Assembly: GCF_001624705.1 (NCBI RefSeq)
Contig: NZ_JSEO01000007.1
Span: 1 to 64,000 of the forward strand
Origin: Marinomonas sp. SBI8L
GTDB taxonomy: Bacteria > Pseudomonadota > Gammaproteobacteria > Pseudomonadales > Marinomonadaceae
Direction of reading: 5' to 3'
Length of the DNA: 64,000 bases
How positions within the stretch are numbered: the stretch's first letter is position 1; each line of letters begins with the position of its first letter. Positions 17,108 through 25,764 of the stretch are shown here, one piece after another. Below the pieces are notes generated by a model. It saw nothing but the letters and a program-made list of their open reading frames with translations, made no database searches and had not been told where the DNA came from. Position numbers and translations under genes: made by a program.

Positions 17108-17911
17108 ATGAAGGTGTATTTTGTATCTGATGGGACAGCAATTACCGCAGAAGTGTTTGGTTCTGCCATGCTGTCTTTTTTTGATGTGAAAATAGATACC
17201 AAAAGTGTGCCATTTCTTACCACGGTAGATAAGGCAATGGGTTTTTGTCAGCAATTGGAAGAAGACGCTAAATCTGGTGACGTGCCTTTAGTGTTTTACA
17301 CCATCTCAGATCATATTATTCGAGACAAAATTCAGGCTTCTTGTGGTCATTGTTACAATCTATTTGGCGATCTACTTTCACCTATTGAAAAAGCGCTTGG
17401 TGTACCTGCTAGACCGACAGCTCAGAAAGCTCATGGTATTAAGGAAGGGGTCTACGATGGCCGTATAGATGCGATTAACTATGCTTTGGCTAATGATGAC
17501 GGCTGCTCTGTGAAGAACTTAGAAGAAGCGCATATTATCTTACTTGGGGTGTCTCGTTCGGGTAAAACACCAACCAGTTTATACCTAGCGATGCAGTACG
17601 GAATTAAAGCGGCTAACTATCCCTTGAATGAAGATGATTTTGAGTCCAATGGTTTGCCTAAGGTATTGAAACCTCATAAGAAGCGTCTTTATGGTTTAAC
17701 TATTGAAGCGAATCGACTGCATGAAATTAGAACTGGCCGTATGGCCCAGAGTAAATATGCATCGTTAAAACAATGTCGTTATGAGGTTGCTGAGGTTGAG
17801 GCAATTTACCGACAAGAACGTATTTTATACGTGGATTCAACGCATTTATCTGTGGAAGAAATTTCCACCAAAGTGATGCAAGATATGGAATTAGAGCGTC
17901 ATAGAGCCTAA
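17108..17911 (+). CDS. ppsR: PEP synthase regulatory protein (kinase/pyrophosphorylase, DUF299)
   Basis: This 267-residue bifunctional regulator uses ADP to phosphorylate a Thr of PEP synthase next to its catalytic His, and reverses the modification with phosphate. The family landmarks are VYFVSDGTAITAEVFGSAML at the N-terminus, the P-loop-like GVSRSGKTPTSLYLA at about residues 148-162, and NYPLNEDDF. ATG 17108 is preceded by GGAG at a proper distance; an in-frame TTG at 17096 is not needed. It lies head to head with ppsA and ends at a strong terminator, so it is probably monocistronic. Confidence 0.95.
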   Translation: MKVYFVSDGTAITAEVFGSAMLSFFDVKIDTKSVPFLTTVDKAMGFCQQLEEDAKSGDVPLVFYTISDHIIRDKIQASCGHCYNLFGDLLSPIEKALGVPARPTAQKAHGIKEGVYDGRIDAINYALANDDGCSVKNLEEAHIILLGVSRSGKTPTSLYLAMQYGIKAANYPLNEDDFESNGLPKVLKPHKKRLYGLTIEANRLHEIRTGRMAQSKYASLKQCRYEVAEVEAIYRQERILYVDSTHLSVEEISTKVMQDMELERHRA

Positions 17912-17915
17912 CAAA

Positions 17916-17970
17916 ACAAACACCAACCTATCTAATTTTTCGATATGTTGGTGTTTGTGACTGTTTTTTT
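17916..17970 (+). terminator. Rho-independent terminator of ppsR
   Basis: A perfect 12-bp stem (ACAAACACCAAC at 17916-17927 with GTTGGTGTTTGT at 17947-17958) is followed by GACTG and a run of seven T. Confidence 0.92.
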
Positions 17971-18372
17971 CTGAATTTAATTATAAATATTTACTTTTTT
18001 AGCTCTTTTTTGCATTTTTCTTTTCATATCTTGGTTAATTTCACCCTTTTAAATCATGTTTTGTTGTGGAATTACCAATCCAACGAATAAATCGATTTAT
18101 AAATACACTGCTTTTTTTAGATGAGACCCAAAAGTGTCATTAAGCATCTATAGAATATGAGGTTAGACCTTATAAAGAGATGGAATACGCTTCTATAAGG
18201 TAAAAAATTCTATCTGTGTTTGTCTCACTGCTCTATAATATGCGCGTTTACTATCGCTTAATCAGAAGCTAAAAGAATAGTAAATGCTGAACATCGGGTT
18301 GTTTGACAATGTGATGTGCAAGGCTCTTCTATCTAGATGCCATCAAATTGATCAAATCAAGGAATACCAACG
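17971..18372 (+). promoter_or_regulatory. Leader region of rnr with a possible sigma70 -10 box
   Basis: This 402-base gap is AT-rich and holds no supported gene. A perfect TATAAT at 18234-18239 may be a -10 element for rnr, although no convincing -35 sits at the right distance. An inverted repeat (ACCTTATA at 18167-18174 with TATAAGGT at 18194-18201) lies just upstream. The short open frame from 18284 overlaps the rnr start in another frame and resembles nothing. Confidence 0.35.
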
Positions 18373-21006
18373 TTGTCTAAAAAAACCAACAAAGAACAAA
18401 ATATTATCGATCCTTTTAAAGCGCGTGAAGCGTCCAAATATGAAAATCCTGTCCCCAGTCGTGAATACATACTCGAATTCTTAGCGTCAGAAAATAAAGC
18501 TTTTTCTCATCCTGCTTTATGTGAAGCCTTTAACTTGACAGGTGAAGACGAAATTGAAGCATTACGTCGACGTTTGATTGCGATGGCTCGTGATCATCAA
18601 GCAAGTTGTATCAATAATGAATACTCTCCTTTAGCTCAAGATGATTTTCACGAAGGTTATATTCAAGGTAATAAAGAAGGGCATGGCTTCTTATTACGTG
18701 AAGATGAAGACGATATCTTCATTTCTGCCCGCCAAATGCAATTGGTGATGGATGGCGATAAGGTGCGTGTACGCCCATCAGGTCGTACCGTACGTGGTCG
18801 TCTTGACGGTGTTATCGTTGAAGTATTAGAACATAAGCATGCTCGTTTAGTTGGCCGTTATTATAAAGAAAGCCAAGCTGAGTTTGTGACTCCAGAAAAC
18901 CCACGATTGTCACAAGACATCTTGTTAGCGAAAGATACGGGTTTGCATCCTGAACATGGCCAGTATGTGGTAATCGAAATTACTGAGTATGCGGATAAGC
19001 GTAATGCTGCTAAAGGTGTTATCACGCAAATACTGGGTGACTTTATGGCACCTGGTCTTGAAATAGATGTGGCATTACACAGATATGAAGTACCGCATGA
19101 ATGGCCAGATGCGGTTATCAAACAAGTTAAGAATATCGGCGCAGAAGTCGCAGAAGAAGATAAAGTTAACCGCGTTGATTTAAGAGAGCGAACTTTCGTC
19201 ACAATTGATGGTGAAGATGCACGTGACTTTGATGATGCGGTTATGTGTGAGAAAACACCGGGTGGATGGAAGCTCTATGTGGCCATTGCCGATGTGTCCC
19301 ACTATGTTAAAAAAGGCAGCGCATTAGATGCAGAAGCGATTGTTAGAGGTAACTCTGTTTACTTCCCAGGTCGTGTTATTCCTATGTTGCCAGAAGCGCT
19401 TTCAAACGGCCTTTGTTCTTTAAACCCTGATGTTGATCGTCTGGCAATGGTCGCGGAAATCTCTTTGACTTCTCGCGGTAAAATGCGCGGTTATAAATTC
19501 TATGAAGGTTTGATTCGTTCTCATGCCCGTTTAACCTATACCAAGGTTGCGCACATGATCGCTGAGCCTGTTGATGGCGAACGTGAACCTCAGGCCCAAG
19601 CATTAAGAGAAAGATATGCTGATATCGTTTCTCACATTGATGATCTGGCGGGACTTTATCAAGTACTGCGTCAAGCGCGTGATGAACGTGGTGCGCTTGA
19701 GTTTGATACCGTTGAAACTCGTATGGTATTCGATCAGTTTTCAAAAATTGATCAAATCGTGCCAGTAGAACGTAATGATGCCCATAAGTTAATTGAAGAA
19801 TGTATGTTGTGTGCGAACGTAGCGACAGCTGAGTTCTTATTAAAGTCTGGCCTACCTGCTTTGTTCCGTATTCACGAAGGGCCAAAAGAAGAAAAACTAA
19901 TTGCCTTACGTGATTATTTATCTGTTTTAGGTTTGTCTATTGGTGGTGGATTAAAACCAACACCAGATGATTACGCGGCTTTATCTGCGGATATACAAGG
20001 GCGCTCGGATGCCCGTAGTATTCAAACCATGATTCTACGCTCTATGAGCCAAGCCATTTACTCGCCAGATAATCTTGGCCATTTTGGTTTGAATTATGAA
20101 GCTTATACACACTTTACCTCGCCAATCCGTCGTTACCCTGATCTATTGGTACACAGAGCGATTCGCTATCTAATTCGTGGGGAAGGGCGTCCTAAGCTAC
20201 GCCAAGCTGTTCGTGTTGCAGGTAGTGAAGAGCTAAAAGCGAAAAAGATCTATGGCTATGATGATGCTGACATGGATGGCTTTGGTGATTCATGTTCTAT
20301 CACAGAACGTCGTGCTGATGAAGCAACCCGTGATGTTGAAGCTTGGCTAAAATGCCAATATGTAGAGCAACATTTAGGTGAAGAGTTTGATGGTGTGATC
20401 ACGGCTGTGACACCTTTTGGCATCTTTGTTGAATTACAAAACCTCTTTGTTGATGGCTTAGTACATATTTCTGCTTTAGGTAATGACTATTTCCACCATG
20501 ACCCTGAAATGCAGGTCATTGTTGGTGAGCGTACTGCTAAGGTTTTCCGCCTCGGCGATCGACTAAAAGTGACTGTGGCTCAGGTTAATCTTGAGCAGCG
20601 TAAAATTGACTTAGCGATAGTATCTGAGAAAAAGCCACCTCGCGCTGTAAAGCAAAAGCAATCTGATTTGTCAGAGCTTGAAATGCAGCTAGCTCAATTA
20701 CCGCCAATGGAATTAGGTGCACCGAGCCGTCCAGCTAAATCTTCTGAAAAGCCGACTGATAAAGAATCTAAGCAAGAAGGTGATTCAACAGAAGGTGGCG
20801 CAGATAAAGCCAATAAGAAAAAGCGACATAAGAAAAAAAGCGTATCAAAAGGTAAGCGTATCCGTCAGAAGAAAACCGATACAGCTAACAAAGGCACCAA
20901 GCCTGCGAAAAAGCCTAAAAGTACAGCGGCGAAAAAAATAAGCGCGATTAAGAAAGCAAAAAAGAAAGGTAAAAAGAGCAATGCTAAGGCACGCTCACAA
21001 GACTAA
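18373..21006 (+). CDS. rnr: Ribonuclease R
   Basis: This 877-residue processive 3'-5' exoribonuclease acts in decay of structured RNA and in rRNA and tmRNA quality control. In order there are an N-terminal winged-helix region, cold-shock domains (GYIQGNKEGHGFLLREDED), the RNB catalytic domain with the four-Asp motif in TIDGEDARDFDDAV at about 275-290, a later NLGHFGLNYEAYTHFTSPIRR core, an S1 domain from about 670, and a very basic Lys-rich tail of about 100 residues that helps bind RNA. The start is TTG 18373, behind AAGGA. It is followed closely by rlmB, the usual partner in gammaproteobacteria. Confidence 0.96.
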   Translation: MSKKTNKEQNIIDPFKAREASKYENPVPSREYILEFLASENKAFSHPALCEAFNLTGEDEIEALRRRLIAMARDHQASCINNEYSPLAQDDFHEGYIQGNKEGHGFLLREDEDDIFISARQMQLVMDGDKVRVRPSGRTVRGRLDGVIVEVLEHKHARLVGRYYKESQAEFVTPENPRLSQDILLAKDTGLHPEHGQYVVIEITEYADKRNAAKGVITQILGDFMAPGLEIDVALHRYEVPHEWPDAVIKQVKNIGAEVAEEDKVNRVDLRERTFVTIDGEDARDFDDAVMCEKTPGGWKLYVAIADVSHYVKKGSALDAEAIVRGNSVYFPGRVIPMLPEALSNGLCSLNPDVDRLAMVAEISLTSRGKMRGYKFYEGLIRSHARLTYTKVAHMIAEPVDGEREPQAQALRERYADIVSHIDDLAGLYQVLRQARDERGALEFDTVETRMVFDQFSKIDQIVPVERNDAHKLIEECMLCANVATAEFLLKSGLPALFRIHEGPKEEKLIALRDYLSVLGLSIGGGLKPTPDDYAALSADIQGRSDARSIQTMILRSMSQAIYSPDNLGHFGLNYEAYTHFTSPIRRYPDLLVHRAIRYLIRGEGRPKLRQAVRVAGSEELKAKKIYGYDDADMDGFGDSCSITERRADEATRDVEAWLKCQYVEQHLGEEFDGVITAVTPFGIFVELQNLFVDGLVHISALGNDYFHHDPEMQVIVGERTAKVFRLGDRLKVTVAQVNLEQRKIDLAIVSEKKPPRAVKQKQSDLSELEMQLAQLPPMELGAPSRPAKSSEKPTDKESKQEGDSTEGGADKANKKKRHKKKSVSKGKRIRQKKTDTANKGTKPAKKPKSTAAKKISAIKKAKKKGKKSNAKARSQD

Positions 21007-21031
21007 AGCAGAGCTGTTATTTCTGCTTGAT

Positions 21032-21059
21032 GCCTGCTGAAGCTTTTATTTCAGCAGGC
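21032..21059 (+). terminator. Hairpin between rnr and rlmB
   Basis: A perfect 10-bp stem (GCCTGCTGAA at 21032-21041 with TTCAGCAGGC at 21050-21059) encloses an 8-base loop. No T run follows, so it is more likely a processing or attenuation hairpin than a full terminator. Confidence 0.5.
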
Positions 21060-21095
21060 TTGATAACTAATAATGTTGAGTTGAAAAATATCACT

Positions 21096-21860
21096 ATGTC
21101 AGATTTAGAATGGGTTTATGGTATTCATGCCGTTGAAAATTTATTACTTCAGCAAGCTGAAAGAATAAAAGAGATACGTTTTCAAGAAGGCCGTGATGAT
21201 AAAAAGATTAAGCGTTTACAGGTCTTGTGTCGTGAAAAAGGCATTAAAGTAAATGTGGTAGCAAGACGCGAAATTGACCAGCTTTTCAAAAGCAATCAAG
21301 AACGTGTTGTTCATCAGGGAGTGGCTGCATTTGCGAAAATGACACGCTCTCAAGATGAAGCTGATCTGTATCAGCTAGTTGAGAATCTAGATGAGCCACC
21401 GCTAATCATTATTTTGGACGGCATTACAGACCCACATAATTTGGGCGCTTGTTTGCGAAGTGCCGATGCGGCCGGTGCTCATGCGCTTGTTATGCCAAAA
21501 GATAAGTCTGCACCTCTAAATGCGACGGTAAGCAAAGTGGCGTGCGGTGCTGCTGAAAGTATTCCTGTTTACGCTGTGACTAACCTTGCTCGTACTATGA
21601 AAAAGCTACAAGACAAGGGTGTTTGGATATTTGGTACAGCGGGTGAAGCGACACAAACAGTCTATGAGCAAGATCTGACGATTCCATCAGCGATTGTGAT
21701 GGGAGCAGAGGGAGACGGTATGCGTCGCCTTACTCGTGAGCAATGTGATTATCTTGTGAAATTGCCTATGGCTGGTGTGGTTTCAAGTTTAAATGTATCT
21801 GTTGCTACAGGTATTTGTTTATATGAGGCAGTACGTCAACGTGCTGTGAAAAAAGCCTAA
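21096..21860 (+). CDS. rlmB: 23S rRNA (guanosine-2251-2'-O)-methyltransferase
   Basis: This 254-residue SpoU/TrmH-class methyltransferase modifies G2251 in the P-loop of 23S rRNA. The N-terminal L30e-like substrate-binding domain begins WVYGIHAVENLL. The SPOUT knot motifs are ILDGITDPHNLGACLRSADA (motif 1), IVMGAEGDGMRRL (motif 2) and LPMAGVVSSLNVSVATGICL (motif 3). ATG 21096 matches the normal family start; the in-frame ATG at 21027 lies inside the intergenic hairpin region and is rejected. It lies 90 bases after rnr and 16 bases before cobT. Confidence 0.95.
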   Translation: MSDLEWVYGIHAVENLLLQQAERIKEIRFQEGRDDKKIKRLQVLCREKGIKVNVVARREIDQLFKSNQERVVHQGVAAFAKMTRSQDEADLYQLVENLDEPPLIIILDGITDPHNLGACLRSADAAGAHALVMPKDKSAPLNATVSKVACGAAESIPVYAVTNLARTMKKLQDKGVWIFGTAGEATQTVYEQDLTIPSAIVMGAEGDGMRRLTREQCDYLVKLPMAGVVSSLNVSVATGICLYEAVRQRAVKKA

Positions 21861-21876
21861 TTGTTAGGGAAATAAA

Positions 21877-22959
21877 ATGGCTAATGCTCGCTTTAATATT
21901 GCGCCTGTCAGTACAGAGATGGACGCAGCGCTAGAAGATAAGATTAATAACAAGACTAAGCCGTTAGGTGCGTTAGGACAGCTTGAGTCTTTAGCTAAGC
22001 AATTGGGCCAAATTCAACAAAGCCTTAAGCCTGAAATCAATAAACCTCATATGATAGTGTTTGCGGCTGACCATGGGGTTGTGGCGCAAAATGTTAGCCC
22101 TTTCCCGCAAGAAGTGACTTACCAAATGGTGCTTAACTTTTTGTCCGGCGGCGCTGCCGTTAATGTATTTTGTGCCCAACATAAAGTGCCTTTACGTATT
22201 GTTGATGTGGGCGTTAAATCTGTTTTTGATGATCATAACTTATTATCAAAACGTAAGGTTGCTAATGGCACTAAAGATTTTACTGAAAAATCAGCCATGA
22301 CAGAGTATGAATTTAAAGCCGCTCTTCAAGTTGGCTTTGACGAGGTAGACAGAGCAAAAACAGCAGGTTCTAACCTAGTTATGTTCGGTGAGATGGGGAT
22401 AGGGAATACCACAACGGCCTCTTGTTTGATGGCCTCTTTGACTGGGTTATCCGCAGAGAGTTGTGTTGGACCAGGAACGGGTGCAAGTGAAGAGGGTATT
22501 GCTCGTAAAGCAAAAGTGATAGAGCAAACACAGCAAAGAATTAAAGATGACTATCCAAGGGAATTGTATCGAAAGTCTATTTCAGAATTAGATGCACAGC
22601 TTATTGCTCAAGAATGTGGTGGCTTTGAAATCATTGCTATGACAGGCGCTATGATACGTGCTGCAGAGCGCAAAATCGCGTTTGTAGTTGATGGCTTTAT
22701 TTGCAGTGTGGCTTATTTACTGGCTTACAAGCTGGACGAAAATGTAAAAGGCTTTGCTATCTTTGCTCATGAATCTCAAGAAACAGCACATGCCGCTTTA
22801 TTACGCTATCTTGAAGTAACGCCTTTATTATCTATGTCATTAAGGTTAGGGGAAGGTTCGGGGGCAATTTTGGCCTTGCCACTGATTGAAAGTGCGACCT
22901 TATTTTTGAAAAACATGGCGAGCTTTGAAAGTGCTGAAGTGAGCCAAGAAAAAACTTAG
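21877..22959 (+). CDS. cobT: Nicotinate-nucleotide--dimethylbenzimidazole phosphoribosyltransferase
   Basis: This 360-residue enzyme joins nicotinate mononucleotide and 5,6-dimethylbenzimidazole to give alpha-ribazole phosphate, the lower-ligand nucleotide of cobalamin. Landmarks seen are NNKTKPLGALGQLESLA, VFAADHGVVAQNVSPFPQEV, GEMGIGNTTTASCLMA, GPGTGASEEGIARK and SLRLGEGSGAILALPL, which includes the catalytic Glu. The length is normal. It starts a same-strand run with cobS, cobC, a TRIC-family gene and cobO. Spacing to rlmB is only 16 bases, so it could be co-transcribed with it. No cobalamin riboswitch was seen upstream. Confidence 0.96.
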   Translation: MANARFNIAPVSTEMDAALEDKINNKTKPLGALGQLESLAKQLGQIQQSLKPEINKPHMIVFAADHGVVAQNVSPFPQEVTYQMVLNFLSGGAAVNVFCAQHKVPLRIVDVGVKSVFDDHNLLSKRKVANGTKDFTEKSAMTEYEFKAALQVGFDEVDRAKTAGSNLVMFGEMGIGNTTTASCLMASLTGLSAESCVGPGTGASEEGIARKAKVIEQTQQRIKDDYPRELYRKSISELDAQLIAQECGGFEIIAMTGAMIRAAERKIAFVVDGFICSVAYLLAYKLDENVKGFAIFAHESQETAHAALLRYLEVTPLLSMSLRLGEGSGAILALPLIESATLFLKNMASFESAEVSQEKT

Positions 22960-22980
22960 TACTGCTAGGGTGGTAACAAG

Positions 22981-23784
22981 ATGAAAGCATGGTTACTTAG
23001 TTTAATAGAGCAACCTTGGCCGACAAAAGCCATGTTAATTGAAGGCTTTAAACGTTCTGTTATCACCTATAGTCGCTTGCCACTTAAACATGAGTGGCAA
23101 GATGATACCCCTCATGTTCAAGCGGTTACCTTTTTACCGCTAGTCGGCGCCATTATTGCTTTAATCAGCACTTGGCCCCTGTTGTTTGATTTCTCTGACT
23201 CTCTTTCTGCTTTGTTAATCATCATCTCCAGTGTGGTTCTCACGGGGGCTTTTCATGAAGATGGAATGATGGATAGTCTTGATGGCTTGATTGGTGGTTG
23301 GACTCAAGAGCAAAGATTAGAAATTATGAAGGATTCAAGGCTTGGGAGTTACGCCGCCATTGGTATTTGGTGCGTGCTTAGTCTCAAGTGGTTGCTACTC
23401 ACTCAGATACTTGCCTTGACTCAAAGTGTTTTGATGGGCGTGCTCCTTTGGCTATTTATCCATGCTTTAGCGCGTGTTACGCCTATTCTTATCATGCATA
23501 AATTACCTTATGTTTCATTGGGAAAATCTAAAGCCGTTTCTATGATAGGTAAGCTTTCAGCTCATGAATGGGTTTATGTAGGTGCCCCCATCGCATTACT
23601 TTCAAGCTTTATGTTTGCTTGGCACATAGGTACCTTTTTATGTGTATTAGTGGGCATTATTGCTACTCTTTTTGGTCGTTATTTAAAGCATAAAATTTCT
23701 GGCTTTAATGGGGATACACTAGGGGCTTCAGAACAGATTTCTGAATTAGCCCTACTATTTTCGATTCTTATTTATTTTAGTTAA
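22981..23784 (+). CDS. cobS: Adenosylcobinamide-GDP ribazoletransferase (cobalamin synthase)
   Basis: This 267-residue polytopic membrane enzyme joins adenosylcobinamide-GDP to alpha-ribazole (phosphate), the last assembly step of cobalamin. Diagnostic is GAFHEDGMMDSLDGLIGGWT near residue 95, where the acidic residues bind metal, followed by KDSRLGSYAAIGIW and several hydrophobic helices. The C-terminus DTLGASEQISELA is also typical. It lies 21 bases after cobT. Its TAA stop coincides with the TTAA end of the 63-bp repeat that follows. Confidence 0.95.
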   Translation: MKAWLLSLIEQPWPTKAMLIEGFKRSVITYSRLPLKHEWQDDTPHVQAVTFLPLVGAIIALISTWPLLFDFSDSLSALLIIISSVVLTGAFHEDGMMDSLDGLIGGWTQEQRLEIMKDSRLGSYAAIGIWCVLSLKWLLLTQILALTQSVLMGVLLWLFIHALARVTPILIMHKLPYVSLGKSKAVSMIGKLSAHEWVYVGAPIALLSSFMFAWHIGTFLCVLVGIIATLFGRYLKHKISGFNGDTLGASEQISELALLFSILIYFS

Positions 23785-23843
23785 AGAGCCAGCGAATAAG
23801 TCCTCCTGATTGAGACGAGGTGACTTAATCGCAGGCTCCTTAA
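23781..23843. mobile_element. MITE-like element, 63-bp internally deleted copy, inverted orientation
   Basis: The ends match those of the 321-bp element at 11928-12248 over 22 bases with three mismatches between the two ends. Read in reverse complement, it is the left end with the conserved AAGTCACCTC followed directly by the GGAGGACTTATTCGC right end. The interior of about 258 bases is missing. It sits between cobS and cobC, flanked by TTAA, and its left border is the cobS stop codon. Confidence 0.75.
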
Positions 23844-23893
23844 TCGTGTTTACCGATCTTTTTATATTCCTGCTTGATTGATGTGAGGCCATT

Positions 23894-24493
23894 GTGAAAC
23901 TCTTTTTAATACGACACCCCCAACCTGATATTGAAAAAGGTCTGTGTTATGGGGCGATGGACCTTGACCTTGCGCCTGCATGGGAGGAAGACGCAGAGTT
24001 GCTTACAAGCTGGCTTTTTTCTCGAATAAAAGGGACAAGTGTGAGTTTTCATAGCCCATTGCAAAGGGCAGCCAAATTAGCTGACTTTTTGGACCCTGAA
24101 TCTGAAAGCGTGGATGCGTTGAAAGAACTTGATTTTGGTTTATGGGAAGGGCGCTTGTGGCATCAAATAGACAGGGAAGAGATAGATGCTTGGTCACAAG
24201 ACATTGTTCATAGCGCGCCTTATCAGGGAGAGTCGCTAGATCAGGTGAGACAAAGAGTGATGGGCTGGTGGCTGCAAAAATATCGAGCGCTTCAACATGC
24301 AGAAGAGACACCTGATAACGTGATATTAGTTGCGCACTCTGGCGTTATTAAAGTATTGGTAAGCCAACTATGTGGTTGGCCCTTGGCGCAAAGTCATCTT
24401 ATTAATCCCGGTATGATGAGTGTCACTGAGCTCTATCTTAGCGGTGACTTTGTCCAATTAAACCGTTTAGGTGCAGGGGATTGGCTTAATTAG
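23894..24493 (+). CDS. cobC: Histidine phosphatase, probable alpha-ribazole phosphatase
   Basis: This 199-residue enzyme is of the phosphoglycerate-mutase-like histidine phosphatase superfamily. The catalytic motif is LIRHPQPD, with His8 as phosphate acceptor and Pro in place of the common Gly of RHG. ELDFGLWEGRLW carries the acid, and VAHSGVIKVL the second His. Placement between cobS and cobO supports alpha-ribazole-5'-phosphate phosphatase activity. The start is GTG 23894. The 110 bases before it contain the 63-bp repeat, so it may be expressed separately from cobT-cobS. Confidence 0.82.
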   Translation: MKLFLIRHPQPDIEKGLCYGAMDLDLAPAWEEDAELLTSWLFSRIKGTSVSFHSPLQRAAKLADFLDPESESVDALKELDFGLWEGRLWHQIDREEIDAWSQDIVHSAPYQGESLDQVRQRVMGWWLQKYRALQHAEETPDNVILVAHSGVIKVLVSQLCGWPLAQSHLINPGMMSVTELYLSGDFVQLNRLGAGDWLN

Positions 24494-24527
24494 TCATTGT
24501 CTTGCTTTCGATTTTAGGAAGTAGTTT

Positions 24528-25145
24528 ATGTTGTATTATTTGGGCATGTTCGGCATTGCTGCCTTTGCCATTACTGGGGTTATTTCATCTGGTAAGCGGG
24601 ACATGGATCTCTTTAGTATTATTCTGTTAGGTATGGTCGCCTCGTTAGGTGGCGGTACGATTCGGGATGTCATTTTATCCATGGAAACGGTTTATTGGGT
24701 AAAAGATACTTCTTATCTTTGGGTAGCGGTAGGTTCATCCTGCTTTGCTTTTTTCAGTATTCGTTACATTGCTAACCGTGAAACCCTATTTAATTATGCG
24801 GATGCTTTTGGGTTAGCGCTTTTTACTGTGGTTGCGACTGAAAGAGTCTTGTTATATCAATTCCCGGATACGATAGCCATTGTCATGGGTGTCATTACTG
24901 GGGTAGCTGGGGGGATTATCCGCGATGTCATTTCTCATCGTCCTCCTTTGGTTTTAGGACGAGAATTTTATGCGACACCTGCATTTTTAGGGGCGGCAAT
25001 GGTGGTTGCACTGTCAAAAATTGCACCTGGACATGAATTTAATGCGATTTACAGCGCTGCCTTTATTTTTATACTTAGAATATTAGCGATACATAAGGGG
25101 CTTTATTACCCGAAATGGCTGCTGTATAAAAAAACAATCGACTAG
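24528..25145 (+). CDS. TRIC-family cation channel protein (UPF0126, YadS-like)
   Basis: This 205-residue inner-membrane protein has seven predicted hydrophobic helices and the internal repeat of prokaryotic TRIC channels. Each half has a conserved glycine-rich motif with RDV: GMVASLGGGTIRDVIL at about 35-50 and GVITGVAGGIIRDVISHRP at about 120-138. Bacterial homologues form trimeric K+/Na+-permeable channels. It lies inside the cobalamin run, 34 bases after cobC and 10 before cobO. Whether it has a part in cobalamin or cobalt handling is unknown. Confidence 0.88.
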   Translation: MLYYLGMFGIAAFAITGVISSGKRDMDLFSIILLGMVASLGGGTIRDVILSMETVYWVKDTSYLWVAVGSSCFAFFSIRYIANRETLFNYADAFGLALFTVVATERVLLYQFPDTIAIVMGVITGVAGGIIRDVISHRPPLVLGREFYATPAFLGAAMVVALSKIAPGHEFNAIYSAAFIFILRILAIHKGLYYPKWLLYKKTID

Positions 25146-25155
25146 GATAGATAAG

Positions 25156-25764
25156 ATGGCAATTCAGCAAGAAGATGCAGATAAAAGAGAAGCGCGTTTA
25201 TTAAAGAAAAAAGCAGTGGTGGATGGTCGTATTGCGGCTGCAACCGAAGAGCGTGGCGTAACAATTTTATTAACCGGCAATGGTAAAGGTAAAAGCTCTA
25301 GTGCATTCGGTACTATGGCAAGAGCGCTTGGCCATGGTCACAAAGCCGCCGTAATTCAGTTTATTAAAGGCCGTAAAGAAACAGGCGAACAGCTATTTTT
25401 CTCTGAACATCCACAAGTATCTTTTAGTGTGATGGGGCATGGCTTTACCTGGGAAACTCGTGATCCAGAATTAGAGCAAAAAGCGGCAGAGCAAGCTTGG
25501 CAGTTAGCTAGTGAAAAGCTATCAGACCCTGCTATTCATTTTGTACTATTAGATGAAATTACTTATATGTATAAATATGGCTATCTGAATGTCGATGATT
25601 TAGTTGAAGCTTTGGCTAATCGTCCCGCTCACCAGAATGTCATGATGACTGGGCGAACAGCGCCAAGAGCTTTGTTAGACAGTGTGGATACTCATAGCAA
25701 GATAGCGGATGAGAAACATGCTTTTAAAGCAGGTGTTAAAGCACAAGTGGGCATTGAGTGGTAG
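25156..25764 (+). CDS. cobO: Corrinoid adenosyltransferase (CobA/BtuR type)
   Basis: This 202-residue enzyme transfers the 5'-deoxyadenosyl group of ATP to cob(I)alamin or cob(I)inamide. The P-loop TGNGKGKSSSAFG lies at about residues 40-52. Further family landmarks are AAVIQFIKGRKETGEQLFF, GHGFTWETRDPE, FVLLDEITYMYKYGYL and NVMMTGRTAPRALLD. A charged N-terminal helix precedes the P-loop, as in Salmonella CobA. It lies 10 bases after the TRIC gene and its end overlaps the next gene by 7 bases. Confidence 0.95.
   Translation: MAIQQEDADKREARLLKKKAVVDGRIAAATEERGVTILLTGNGKGKSSSAFGTMARALGHGHKAAVIQFIKGRKETGEQLFFSEHPQVSFSVMGHGFTWETRDPELEQKAAEQAWQLASEKLSDPAIHFVLLDEITYMYKYGYLNVDDLVEALANRPAHQNVMMTGRTAPRALLDSVDTHSKIADEKHAFKAGVKAQVGIEW

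Noticed and set aside
18284-18484. Short gene overlapping the rnr start
   Set aside because: It is in another frame of the rnr leader and coding start, with no family resemblance and poor initiation context.
21800-21880. Cobalamin riboswitch before cobT
   Set aside because: The gap between rlmB and cobT is only 16 bases, and no B12 box was seen there or before rlmB.
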